Origin: Rattus norvegicus
Lineage: Eukaryota; Chordata; Mammalia; Rodentia; Muridae
Length of the DNA: 64,000 bases
NCBI RefSeq assembly: GCF_036323735.1
Contig: NC_086021.1
Coordinates: forward strand, 130,969,976-131,033,975
Direction of reading: 5' to 3'
Made by a program: the position numbers and the translations under genes. The first letter of the stretch is position 1. Each line of letters starts with the position of its first letter. This document shows, in pieces, positions 46,544-58,163 of this stretch. Under the pieces are notes generated by a model. The model did not search any database and was not told the origin of the DNA. It saw nothing but the letters and a program-made list of their open reading frames with translations.

Positions 46544-47241
46544 CTTTTGTTACCTGTGAGTGGCAATGGTTTGATGACAAGACTATTCTAGGTGACTTTC
46601 TTGATTGTTTTCTCCCACCCCTGCCCTCTTTGAGGTAGTTTTTTATGAACACCCCAGCTCTACTTTCTGGGTCCTTTTTACATCTCAGTCCACACTGATG
46701 TGCTTCAAGACATGGTTCTGCAGACATCATAGTCTGTTATTTCTTCTCTGTTCCAACATTGCTGCTAGAGAAATTTCTATAAACTTCATATCTAAATGTT
46801 CTCTTGGCTTAAAACCAATGAGCTGCCTCTGTGATTCTCTGACCACACCCCAAACTCAGAAAGTCCCTTACTCTCAGAATACATGGCCCCATCATCCAGT
46901 GTTCTTTCTTAGAATTCCCCAATTTTTCTGTTCACCTTGTGTCTTACGTCTTCAACACTGCATGGGAACTCTTCAATCCCACACCCCATCTCCCACCCTG
47001 GCCGGTTTTTACCAGTTCCTTTTCCTGACATTGCAATGGGTGATGTGTTTGTATCTTTTCTGATGTCATAGTCTGTCTTCCTTTTTTCTAAGATATCAGC
47101 TTTTTTAGAAACTGGCAAATCCACCTTTCTAACTCTCCTAGTGCTGCCAACTCTCTAATGCCTTGTCTTGTTTGTTACCCAGGTATCTGACACAGTTCCT
47201 GGCATAGAATAGGTTTTCCATAACAACTTGCTGAATAAATG
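46340..47241 (+). mobile_element. Ancient LINE-2 copy A
   Basis: TTTGAATTCTCTCATACCC and ACCCACACATATTTAACTGCC recall L2 sequence upstream of its C-terminal ORF. GGCTTAAAACCAATGAGCTGCC and AGAATACATGGCCC match a later part. The copy ends with the L2 3' end text AGTTCCTGGCATAGAATAGG and TGCTGAATAAATGA (to 47241). A young CA tract interrupts it. ORF remnants only. Confidence 0.6.
46491..46541. repeat. (CA)25 microsatellite
   Basis: An uninterrupted 51-base CA run. Confidence 0.97.
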
Positions 47242-47249
47242 ACCCCCAA

Positions 47250-48110
47250 CTCTGAGCCTCAGCCCTGTCCTATTTCCTGTAATTCAGCTGCATGCTGAGC
47301 TTCCCTAATTGTTTCTAGCTAGTACCTTCATTTCAATACACTGCAAACTAAGCTCAACTTCCTCCAAGTCTCCAGACTTTCTTGTCTCTCCATGGCAACA
47401 CTATTGTTCCAATCCCTGGGGCTCCAAACCCTGGTATCCTCTCTGACTCTTTTCCCTTCGCCAGACATATCCAATGAACTGTCAAATCTGTAGATTCTGC
47501 TCTCACAAAGTCTCCGATCATTTTCTTCTTTTATTATCTCCTCTGCTGTAACTGCAAAGCAGAAGATTTGTTATATTTTAACTAGATGATAAAAATACTG
47601 AATTTCGTGAGTTTGTTGCCAATATCTTTCTACTGCAGTCCACTATTGATATTTGAAGTGTAGAGTTCTAATGATGTCATTTCTTTCTTAGAAACCTACA
47701 AAGACTCCCTATTTTCTACTTAGTTAAAAACCATACAATCTAACAGTGAACGGCTTCGTTTACATATGGTCCTAATCTAGCTGTTTGTAGTTATCTCTTA
47801 CTATTTCTTTTAAGAATGTGCTTCTCCAGCCAAACAGCACTGTGTTCAAACATTAACCGTGTCCATAGTGTTGGCAGCTTCTGCCAATGGGCTGGCCCTC
47901 TGCCCGCCTTCCTTCCTTCTTATATGGAAATCCTCCTCATATGTTTAGATCATCACAGACCATCGAGCATTTCCAACTTAGTCAAAGAAAATATAATTTC
48001 TTCTATTTTATTTCTCTCGCATCGTTCTGCACAGTACCACGTCACTGGCCAGCTAGTTCTCGATCTTTATTATGGTCGTATGACTCTGACTACGAATGAT
48101 GTGTTCTTTC
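47250..48110 (+). mobile_element. Ancient LINE-2 copy B
   Basis: GGGGCTCCAAACCCTGGTAT, CCTCTCTGACTCTTTTCCC, CATATCCAATGAACTGTC and AATCTGTAGATTCTGCTCTC follow L2 ORF2 text (the region encoding its RT C-terminal end). CTACTGCAGTCCACTATTG, AATGATGTCATTTCTTTC and CAATCTAACAGTGAACGGC follow the next part. It starts a few bases after copy A ends and restarts at an earlier point of the L2 consensus, so it is a separate insertion or duplication. Confidence 0.6.
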
Positions 48111-48313
48111 TGATAAATGTATTGATCTTACACGTGGTAGTCTATTGCTTTGTTATTAATCCACCATGGCACTGATAGTCCATTCTCCTTCAGATTAGCA
48201 GAACACCATCATCAAGAGATGGAGATAGGCATATTAGCTAGAAGCAGAAATGCCCAGCATGAAGCTGAATGACAGGAAATAGAGCTAAGATGTTGAGTGT
48301 GTCACACGTGCGT

Positions 48314-48346
<33 letters not shown>
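48314..48346. repeat. (CA)n microsatellite
   Basis: 33 bases of CA followed by AAGCACATGCACACATGCACA. Confidence 0.95.
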
Positions 48347-48347
<1 letters not shown>

Positions 48348-48349
48348 GC

Positions 48350-50934
48350 ACATGCACACATGCACACATACCTCATAATGTGCACAGCCTCATATACTCA
48401 GCTTCTCCCTAAAGACAAAGGCACTTGGCTCTACTTTTCTTCTTCCTTTGCATATACTTGCTCAGGAAACAGACACTAACACATCAATCATAGCTTCTCT
48501 TTCACATTCCCATAGCATTTCTGAAACATATTTATTCTACTTCACATTCCTGGCTCTTGTCTGACAAAAACCAGAGGCACTGCAGGGTTAGTAACTTGCT
48601 CTCCTTCCTCTGTGAGGCACTCTCCCAGAACTGTACACTTAGTGAATAGTCCACTTCCAGCTATCAGCTGTGCCTTTGTTTCCTGAGGGTTTCAGACAAC
48701 CACTGGGCTGCTTTGGAAATCTCTGTCCTTTCCAGGTAAGGTTCATATTCACATTTCCAGATTAAGCTGCTAGCCCCTCTGGGTCTTAAGAATGATGGGA
48801 GCTGGTCTTGGTCTGAACAAAAGGAACTTCATGCCTGACTTGTTCCCCTGGGAGAACAAACACAGTCATGTTTACCCTCACCAGGGCACATTCGAAAGCT
48901 GAAGAAGGATGGGGTGTATTCATCCCTTTCCTGTCTTAGAGTAATGGGGAGCCCAGCTGGGGTGGTTACTGGACTCACAAAGAAACAGGCAAAATTTTGG
49001 CAAGTCACTGGGAGGCTTAGCAACAAAATTCACTTCCCCCATCTTCTTTCCCATCCATTTGGAATGAAGCCTGCCTCCAAACAGTATGAAACCCCTGGGA
49101 ACTTCTTGTACCCTTTCAACAAATCAGCTGGATGAAGGGCGATGACTCAGTCTCCTTTGCCCTCCAAAGTCAGTGCCAGCCTCTGGCTAAGCAGCAGTCC
49201 TAGCCTCATAAAGGGAACTATTTACCTCAGGTTCCCTCCCAGACTCCAGTCAGTCTCCCTGATGCTTCAAGTAGCATCAAAGAGGGTGTGTGTACTGTTT
49301 CATTGCTCTTCAGCAAATATCTTTTTGATGGCCTGTGTGTGGAAATGTGCCCATTTACAAATGGGTGTCTCTTGCCAAGAAAAAAAGCTCAATGCAAATG
49401 AAAGAACTCTCCTTCTTCCTCTCTCTTTAGTAATTATTTTTGTTTTGAGACTAGTGCAAGGAGTAAATGAAGATCAGTTATAAACTGGTTCTGTTGACTC
49501 TTAACCATCCAAGTCTGCTAATTAAGTTGAAAAGTGAGTGCTATTTCTACATGAGTCTCAGAAGAAAAATTTCATAAGTGAATACACGCACAACATACAC
49601 AACACACACACACACACACGTAGACATACATACAGAAACTGATTTATCTGTTTGAAAAAATGTCCATTAACTCTGTGTTGGTCTACTCTGTAACTTATCC
49701 TGACTCGTATTGATGCAGCACGGCTTCAAGCAAATTGAGACCCAGAGATACAACCTTGCATGATGGATGAGAGCAGAGAAGCTGCTGGTCATCATGTTGC
49801 CTCATTTTTCTCAAAAGAAAAGGCCGGATGATGCTGCTTAGAGAAAATGAATCGCAAGGTCAAAGGTCAGAAGTTATTAGTCTATCCAGTTTTATGACCT
49901 ATAACTGATAATTATTCCTCTTGAGTAGAGAAGCTGGAGAAAGGATACCAGTCTTGTTCATCTGTCTCAGAGTTTAATTTCCTTGCTACTGTGTTCAATT
50001 CGCCAACATTGCTTCTCCAGTGTTTCCATTATTTACCCTTCCCCATCTCACCCATTTTCCCACCAGCTTCCCAGCTTCTTGTTTACCCCAGTCATGACAT
50101 TACTGTTTGATTTGTTTCAGCCAGTTCTCATTCCTCTGCAGAAACCATTAGTAAAGACTGGCTTATCGACAGATGCCTGCTTCCTTGAAGAAAGGCTGAA
50201 TTAAATTATAGAGATAAACCCTTTGCAAGTTTTTATACTAAGGTTATAGTTTAATTTCATTTATTTTTCTTACTGCATTTTAATTTGGCTCTTAGAGGAA
50301 AACAGAGCAAAGAGAAATAATATCTTTCGTACAGTTATTCCCAGTTTCTTGCTTTTTATTTTTCTCAAAGCTTTAAAAATCAGATGGATATTTTTAACGC
50401 TCTTCTATGTTTCTCAACAAATTTAAGAATAAAATGAATGTCAGTACAGATATTTAGAAGATGCATATATGAATATTAATGGAAAGATATTCATCTTTGG
50501 TTTTTAAGCAGCACAAAAATCAAACAGAGCAGCTAACTTAACAGACCTCCAATATATTCCGAGAAGAAGGAATGAGTCTGGAATAGGACTAAAGCATTGG
50601 ATGAAGACACTGCACAATGTATTTGTAAGACATCACTCCTCCGAATCCATCCAGTGGTCCTCTCCTTGCTCTGACATATCAGGAGTTTGGAGCACTAGAT
50701 GCAGTTCTGTGTGTGCGTAGAGAGCTGTGTCTCATTACCCAACCTCCACATTCCTTGTACAGGTGAGTGCTCACTTGTGAGTGTCTCTGAGACAGTGTCT
50801 GAATGGAATTATTAAGGGCCATGATGACAAGGCTCAGAGAGCATCTCATGGCTACCTGTCCTGTAGCACACTGAAGCCTGCCGCATTCAGCTCTGGGTTT
50901 GTGGTACACCATACTTTCTTACACAGCTTTGTCT
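48350..50934. other. Unique non-coding DNA
   Basis: No L1 or SINE recognised over 2.6 kb. A short (CA)n lies at 49600-49619. Small frames, including one of 113 codons at 49142-49483 (plus), show no domain. Confidence 0.45.
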
Positions 50935-51215
50935 GAGCAGAACCTAGCCTTTGCCACCCACTTTGTATCCCTCTTTATGCTCTATTTAGATGGTCTCTCT
51001 CTTGGTTTTCTATTTAGATGTCCTCCCTCAGGAGCTGGGTGAAAGTGTAGAACTCATAACTTGTCACAGACTGTTGAAGTTGCTTGTTTAATTGCTCTGT
51101 ATCTGTTACTATGCTAAAAACCTCTTAATGTAGAGGATATCTCACTTGTCTCTGTATTCCAGGGTCCAGTCTGAAGCTTGGGGCAAAGTAGACCTTTAGT
51201 GAATGTAGGTGATTT
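50935..51215 (+). mobile_element. Ancient LINE-2 3' end (probable)
   Basis: CTCTGTATTCCAGGGTCCAG followed by GGGGCAAAGTAGACCTTTAG and TGAATGTAGG resembles the L2 3' end (CCCAGCGCCTAG ... GCACATAGTAGGCGCTCAATAAATG). Upstream AATGTAGAGGATATCTCACTTGTC fits the preceding segment. Confidence 0.45.
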
Positions 51216-52455
51216 ATATATAACCTAACAACACCAGGGAGTGAAAGCAGGTAAGTAGGTATTGTGAGAGGAGATGCCCTTACAAAAGGACATAAATTAT
51301 ATTTTTAGAACCCATGAATGGATTTGGAATGAAGTATATCACTTTCTTCTCCCCCTTTCTTTCCTCCCCACTCCCCTCACTTACTCCTTGTTCATGCCCC
51401 AACCTGAATTGATAACCCTCTTTTCTTTGATTATTATGGGAAAGCACAATTTTACCCAAAAGTTGCACCAATATTAATTCTTGTCTCCTCCTGAATGGAC
51501 CATTTGGTAGGATGTCTGCTCTTCTAGAGAATTAAGGTGAAGAAGGTTGTCTGGGGAAGACTGTCTAGTTTGTATTCCAGTGATTAGAAGACTTGTGGGT
51601 ATTGTCATGGCCGTGAAGGGAGGTGGTTTGGTAGACTGTCCCCTCCACCGGGAATATGCTCCCTACTCTCCTTCAACACTGTCCTTCTGTGGTTACATCT
51701 ATGTTCTTACTGACACTCTAAAACATCCTAAATATTACTTCAAATTTTTACCTGTTCTTCCTTTTATTCCTACTTCTTTTCTTATTCATCTAATATGATC
51801 TGAATCATCAAGGATGGGTTCAAATTCCTTTCTACACGTAGATTTATCTAAGGCTTTTAACATAATCTAAGCCCAGCACCTTTTCAACAGCTGTGACGCG
51901 GCCGCCTATAATCTCTAGCCAGCATGAGTCTGGGCTGCTTAAGTGGCTGTTTTCTTGTCTCCTTGGATATTTTTATATCAGAGGAAAAATGGTCTATGTA
52001 AGTTTGTTTTATCTTCCTCTTTCTCCAGAGCATGTTTCTCTGTTGTGTCTATTGTCACAAATATTATTTCTGATTTTCACTTCTCTCAGCCAAATTATCC
52101 TAGCCCTTTAGACATGCCGCTGCCTTGAACAGATGCTCCATAATATTATTTGGTGATGGGATACAGTTTCCAGCAATTATTTATGGGAGTGGATGGAAAT
52201 CCACTGTACACTATAAAGCTTTTTCTCACATGCAGTATCCTGGATAGTGTGAGTATTCGCACAAATGGGCAGATGAATGCAGCTGATGTTCTCACTTCCA
52301 TCTCAGCTAGAAGGAGGAAAGCACAATGACAACCAACATGCACAGTGCTGGTAATGCAAAGCCTCATTATCCTGGATGATGCCAGAAGGAAGCTCTGACT
52401 TCCTTGAGGAGAGGTCTCACATTTGACTTCATTCATTTATTGTTTGTCATTTCTG
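51216..52455. other. Unique non-coding DNA with an isolated NotI site
   Basis: No repeat confidently assigned. It includes the CpG-containing octamer GCGGCCGC at 51898-51905 in otherwise CpG-poor sequence. Confidence 0.45.
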
Positions 52456-53060
52456 AACAGTATTTTTTATATTTTTATTGGATGTTTTATGTATTTTATA
52501 TTTCAAATGTTATCTCCTTTACCCCCCTCTCCCATCATTTTCTCCCTCCTTCTGCTTCTATGGAGATGCACCCACTCCCACCCACTCAGCCCCACTTCAG
52601 TGCCCTTACATTCCCCTATACTGGGGAAACTAGCCTTCCCTGGACCAAGGGCTTCTCCTCCTATTGATGCCAGACAATGCCATCCTCTGCTAATATGTGG
52701 CTGTGGCTAGAGCCAGGGGTCCCTCCATGAGTACTCATTTGTTGCTGGTTTAGTCTCTGGGAGGTCTGGAGAAGGGGGGTCTGGTTGGTTGATATTTTTG
52801 TTCTTCCTATGGGGTTGCAAACCCCTTCAGCTCCTTCAGTCCTTTCTCTAACTCCTCCACTGGGGTCCTTGTGCTCAGTCCAATGGTTAGCTACAAGTAT
52901 CCTCATTTGTATCAGTAAGGCTCTGGCCCAGCCTCTCAGGACACATCCATATCAGGACCCTGTCAGCAAACACTTCTTGGCATCAGTAAATGTGACTGGG
53001 TTTGGTGGCAGCATATGAGATGGATCCTCAGGTGGGGAAGTCTCTGGATAACTTTTTCTT
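52456..53060 (-). mobile_element. 5'-truncated LINE-1 3' UTR
   Basis: The minus strand matches the 3' UTR of the old L1 at 3.9-4.5 kb and of the plus-strand L1 at 58.3-58.87 kb. Shared blocks (plus-strand text) are GGTTGCAAACCCCTTCAG, AATGCCATCCTCTGCTA and TTTCTCTAACTCCTCCA. The A-tail is the T-rich stretch at about 52460-52480. No clear TSD. Confidence 0.9.
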
Positions 53061-53123
53061 CAGTCACCTTTGATTTTTAAAAAAAAATCTTATAGGCAAC
53101 ACAAATTGGATTTGGTGTTTTTG

Positions 53124-53125
53124 TT

Positions 53126-53168
<43 letters not shown>
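53124..53168. repeat. (TTTA)11 microsatellite
   Basis: Uninterrupted run, the first of two nearly identical (TTTA)n tracts 121 bases apart. Confidence 0.95.
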
Positions 53169-53169
<1 letters not shown>

Positions 53170-53278
53170 TTTGGTGTGGCAGGGGGAGGACACAAGGGTG
53201 GGAGGACCTAGGAGGAAGCAAGTGTGATTTGGGTTTATTGATGAAATTTCCAAATAACTAATAAAAATATTAAGTTTG
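53170..53278 (+). mobile_element. Possible short LINE-1 3' end
   Basis: GGCAGGGGGAGGACACAAGG and GTGGGAGGACCTAGGAGG, then AATAACTAATAAAAATATTAAG, resemble the terminal purine-rich stretch and A-rich tail of a rodent L1. Too short to be sure. Confidence 0.35.
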
Positions 53279-53289
53279 AGAAAAAGTCT

Positions 53290-53333
<44 letters not shown>

Positions 53334-53450
53334 TGTGTGTGTGTACATGCGTGTGTTTGCGCATGTGTGTGCATGCATGCGCTCACATGCATGTTTGTTT
53401 GTTGCTGTGTGCGCATGTGTGCATGCCACAGTGTGAGTGTGCTCACAGGG
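53290..53450. repeat. (TTTA)11 followed by GT/GC-rich alternating tract
   Basis: (TTTA)n at 53290-53334 continues as GTGTGTGTGTACATGCGTGTG and GCGCATGTGTGTGCATGCATG-type sequence to about 53440. The second part alternates purine and pyrimidine almost perfectly. Confidence 0.9.
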
Positions 53451-53552
53451 CAATATTGTGGAGTCAGTTCTTTCTACCTTTATGTGGGATAGAAAAGAAG
53501 TCCCCAAACTTCAGCACCAAGTGCCTTTGCCTGCTGACAAGCTTTCCCACAC
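53451..53552 (-). mobile_element. B2/B3-like SINE, degraded
   Basis: On the minus strand GGCAAAGGCACTTGGTGCTG resembles the CAGGTAAAGGCACTTGCTGCC head region, and AGAAAGAACTGACTCCACAA and TGCCCTGTGAGC follow B3/B4-type body sequence. Its tail side merges with the GT-rich tract. Confidence 0.6.
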
Positions 53553-54594
53553 AGTCTTTGACTTTTACTAGCCATTCACGATCCCTCTCTCCTCAGTATC
53601 CACAGACAGAATAGACTTTTCACGCTCACTTCCCAGGTGCAGTAGGTGGTTTGGCATTTCCAGATATTATGTGTCCTTATTGGTCTCTTGTGAGGACAAT
53701 ATACTTGTGATTCACTAAAATTTTCAACACTACCAGTGGCCATGCATGCTACCACAAAGCCCTATAATAGCACTCACTGCACTAAAGTATTTCTAGTTAT
53801 TGCTTGTTTGTCCAGGACCTACAGCAGGCATACCCAACTGCCAGGAAGTCTTATTACATATCTGGGTACAGAGCAAATACCCACTAAACATTTCTTGAGT
53901 ACATGCCCATTGAAGAGCACCATGTTCAAATCTACTTAGACATTTAAAGTAAATCTCTATATCTCCTAAAGTTACATGGGGGTAAATGCTTCCCATTTTA
54001 TGAGTGGGAATGTTTTCGATATTTGGTGCCATGAAATATTTTCTCGTTTAATCATCTCAAAAAAGTAATGAGCTGTTGTTTTATTCGCTACCGTTTGTTG
54101 ATCATTTATCTTTCTGACACACACTATGCCCTTTCTCTTTTTTTAATAACATATATTAATTATACAGAACAATGAGTTTCATTATGCTAGTTTCATCCTT
54201 GAATATAATGTACGTTAATCATACAGCTTGTTATGGCTTGAAAGTGGGGCTCGTGTGCTTGGATACTTGGCCCAGGCAGTTTGAGGAAACTGTGGAAAAC
54301 ATTATGACATGGGGTCTGAAAGATAGACTCGGTCACTAACAAGGAGTATGCATGGAGAGTTGAAGGTCACATTTCCCTTCTTGTATCTGCCTACATTCTC
54401 TTCTTCCTGATCAACCGAAATACACAGAGCAGCAGGCTTCAGCCCCAGCATCACTATCTCAGCACTCCTGGACCTATGGCTGCCTTTCATAGCATACTGA
54501 AACCTCTCCACGCTGTGAGCCAAGACAACTTTTTCCTCCCATGAGCAGCTACTGACACACATTTTGCCACAACAGTCAGATAGCTAACTGGTCT
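53553..54594. other. Unique non-coding DNA
   Basis: No gene recognised. The text near 54020-54100 has faint similarity to the complement of MIR but is not called. Confidence 0.4.
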
Positions 54595-55248
54595 GCTCCT
54601 CTCCCATTGTCTTCTCTTGATTTCCTCTCTCCTATTGATTTTCTTCTTGTGTCCTGTTCTCTTAGTTCCTCTTTTCCTGTCATTGCTCTTTTTCTAAATG
54701 TAAGTTGCACATATGAGAGAAAATGTGATACTTGTCTTTCTGAATCTAGCTTATTTTTCCTTAATGTGATGAATTTCACCCATTTCCCCACAAATAGCAT
54801 ACTTTCAGTTTTCCCTGTGGTTGAATATGCACCGTTGTATAAGTATACCTGCTTTCCCTTTTCCACCTAGCTTGCCTCCATAAGTTGGTTAGCATGAGGT
54901 CTGAAAACAACATGGCATACATTACTGTTGTATATCCATGTGCATATTCATTCCTGCTTCCAGTGTATGTTGACTCTGATTCCTTTGGGGTTGTGCCCAG
55001 GACTGTTATATCTGGATTATATGAAAGCTCCATTTTTAACTTTCTGGGAACCTCTAGGCTGATTTTTATTTTGTCACCATTACCTAACCACCCCAAAGTC
55101 TAGAAATTTCTTTCTTATTCCTTCCCACTCTCTACCCCTTATTCCACCAGCATTTGCTGTTGCTCATTTTATTGATAACCGTTCTGCTGTCAATCTTGGT
55201 ATAGGTTTTGAAGTATTTATTTGTTTGTTCTCAGAGTGGGTATACCTT
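54595..55248 (-). mobile_element. Old LINE-1, ORF2 C-terminus and 3' region (part 1)
   Basis: The minus strand follows the ORF2 end. CACATATGAGAGAAAATGTGAT through GCATACTTTCAGTTTTCCC is the final region. CTTTGGGGTTGTGCCCAGG and CTGTTATATCTGGATTATATG match the segment encoding GIYPKD. TTTCTGGGAACCTCTAGGCTG and CACCAGCATTTGCTGTTGC match the next part. It is an older family than the 10.4-kb element. Small indels throughout. Confidence 0.75.
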
Positions 55249-55290
<42 letters not shown>

Positions 55291-55292
55291 AC
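55249..55292. repeat. (TG)n microsatellite
   Basis: About 20 TG units ending in GCACGCACG, adjoining the tail side of a minus-strand SINE. Confidence 0.95.
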
Positions 55293-55443
55293 GCACGAAT
55301 GTATGTGTGCCAAGGCTTTTCTGAGTCAATCAGAACACAACTAGCAGAAGCTGACTCTTCTGGTATATGAAACCTGGGGGCTGAACTCAGGTCATTTAGT
55401 TTGAAGCAAGTGCCTTAATCTGTTGTAGCATCTGGCTAGCCCT
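55293..55443 (-). mobile_element. B2/B3-like SINE inserted in old L1
   Basis: On the minus strand GGGCTAGCCAGATGCTACAAC, AAGGCACTTGCTTCAAACT, ATGACCTGAGTTCAGCCCCC (box B) and GAGTCAGCTTCTGCTAG identify a tRNA-derived rodent SINE. Its tail side is the TG tract. L1 sequence continues on both sides. Confidence 0.8.
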
Positions 55444-55690
55444 CAGTGCAGGCTTGATTCAATTTTCCTTCATGACTAAGGATTGTTAAGAGCTTCTTGT
55501 GTATTTATTGGACATTTGCACTTTGAAAACTATCAGTTCTGTTCATGTGTCCATTTAGTGACTAGATTCTGTGTATTTTTTTAAGTTACTTTTATTCTGG
55601 ATTTTAATCCATTGTCATATGACTGTGTGTTTGTGCACTCTCTTCTAGAATTTATGGTCTAATATTTCCCATATTCTCAATTGCTCTCTC
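55444..55690 (-). mobile_element. Old LINE-1 ORF2 (part 2)
   Basis: CATGACTAAGGATTGTTAAG, TGTATTTATTGGACATTTGC and TTCTGGATTTTAATCCATTGTC follow the L1 ORF2 region just upstream of part 1 in element order (compare 5455-5620 and 10910-11060), so the SINE split a single L1. Confidence 0.75.
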
Positions 55691-55752
55691 TTTACTGTCT
55701 CCTCCTCTTCGTCACTCCCTCCACTCATCATATTCTCATTCTCTCTTGTTTA

Positions 55753-55842
55753 CTTTGAGATTTGAAACACGGTCTCACTCTATAAACTAGGCTGATCTGG
55801 AACTCATTAAGTAGACTATAATGCCTCCCTGCCAATTCATGG
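55753..55842 (-). mobile_element. B1 SINE, old fragment
   Basis: TTTGAAACACGGTCTCACTC, TAAACTAGGCTGATCTGGAAC and TCATTAAGTAGACTATAATGCC match the complement of the 7SL-derived B1 right half with many substitutions, PB1/early B1-like. Confidence 0.75.
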
Positions 55843-55849
55843 TAATTCT

Positions 55850-56485
<636 letters not shown>

Positions 56486-56529
56486 TCAAGGATAGAATAC
56501 TATGGGGAAGATAAAGATGCAACTCAAAG

Positions 56530-58163
56530 AATAATCTGAGTGAGAAAAATATTAGAGAAATGACACCCTTCATAATAGCCACAAATAATATAAAATAATA
56601 TAAAATACTTCGGTGTGACTTTGACCAAGCAAGTGAAAGATATGTATGACAAGAACTTCAAGTCTCTGAAGAAAGAAATTGAACAAGATCTCAGAAGATG
56701 GAAAGATCTCCCATGCTCATGGATTGGCAGGATTAATAATGTAAAAATGGCCATCCTGCCAAAGGCAATCTACAGATTCAATGCAATCCCCATCAAAATT
56801 CCAATTCAATTCTTCATAGAGTTAGAAAGAACAATTTACAAATTCATTTGGAATAACAAACAAAACCAACCAACCAAACAAACAAACAACCAGAATAGCA
56901 AAAATTACTATCAAAAATTAAAGGACTTCTAGGGGAATCACCATCCCTAACCTCCAGCTGTATTACAGAGCAATTGAGATTAAAACTGTATGATATTAGT
57001 ACAAAGACAGGCAGGTAGACCAATGGAATAGAATTGAAGACCCAGAAATGAACCCACACAACTATGGTCAATTGATCTTTGACTAAGGAGCTAAAACCAT
57101 CCTGTGAAAAAAAGACAGCGTTTTCAACAAATGGTGCTGGTTCAACTGGAGGTCAGCATGTAGAAGAATGATGAAAACTAATCCATTCTTATCTCCTTGT
57201 ACAAAACTCAAGTCAGGTGGATCAAAGACCTCCACATAATACCAGATAAACTAAAACTAATAGAAGAGAAAGTGGCAAAGAGCTTAGAATATATGGGCAG
57301 AGGGGAAATTTTCTTGAATGGAACATCAATGACTTATGCTCTAAGATCAACAATAGACAAATTTGACCTCATAAAATTGCAAAGCTTTTGTAAAGCAAAG
57401 AACACTGTCATTAGGACAAAATGGCAACCAACAGAATGGGAAAAGAGCTTTACCAATCCTACATCTGATAGAGGTATAATATCCAATATATACAAAGAAC
57501 TCAAGAAGTTAGACTCCAGAGAATCAAATAACCTATTAAAATTGGGGTACAGAACTAAACAAAGAATTCTCAACTGAGGAATATTGAATGGCTGAGAAAC
57601 ACCCAAAGAAATGTTCAATATCCTTAGTCATCAGGGAAATGCAAATCGAAACAACCCTGAGATTTCACCTCACTCCAGTGAGAATGGCTAAGATCAAAAA
57701 CTCAGGTGACAGCAAGTGCTGGCAAGGATGTGGAGAAAGAGGAACACTCCTCCATTGCTAGTGGGATTGCAAGGTGGTACAACCACTGTGGAAATCTGTC
57801 TGCCAGTTCTTCAGAAAACTGGTCATAGTGCTACCTGAGGACCCAGCTATATCACTCCTGAGCATATACCCAAAAGATGTTTCAACATGTAACAAGGACA
57901 CATGTTCCACTATGTTCATAGCAGCCTTATTTATATTGGCAGAAGCTGGAAAGAGCCCAGATGTCCTTCAACAGAGGAACGGATACCGAAAATGTGATAC
58001 ATTTACACAATGGAGTACTACTCAGCTCTTAAAACAATGGCTTCATGAAATTCTTAGGCAAAAATGTATGGAATTAGAAAATATCATCCTGAGTGGGGTA
58101 ACCCAATCACAAAAGAACACACATGGTATGCATCCTCTGATAAGTGGATATTTGCCCAATAGC
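56530..58163 (+). pseudogene. L1 ORF2 C-terminal part, broken
   Basis: In order on the plus strand: the segment after the RT core (56615-56932: YDKNFKSLKKEIEQDLRRWK, CSWIGRINNVKMAILPKA), the KWIKDLHI-like region (57197-57577, with VRWIKDLHI) and the C-terminal end (57774-58190), in different frames because of small indels. An (AAAC)-like stretch at about 56860-56892 replaces part of the conserved FIWNNKK region. The usual stop (TAG) reads TTG at 58152-58154, so the last frame runs on to 58190. The RT active site and endonuclease are missing because of 5' truncation. Non-functional. Confidence 0.92.

Noticed and set aside
49142..49483. 113-codon plus-strand frame as a small gene or exon
   Set aside because: No domain, no splice or promoter context, composition like flanking DNA.
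54020..54100. Possible MIR in antisense
   Set aside because: Only a few short matches out of register; below what I would call.
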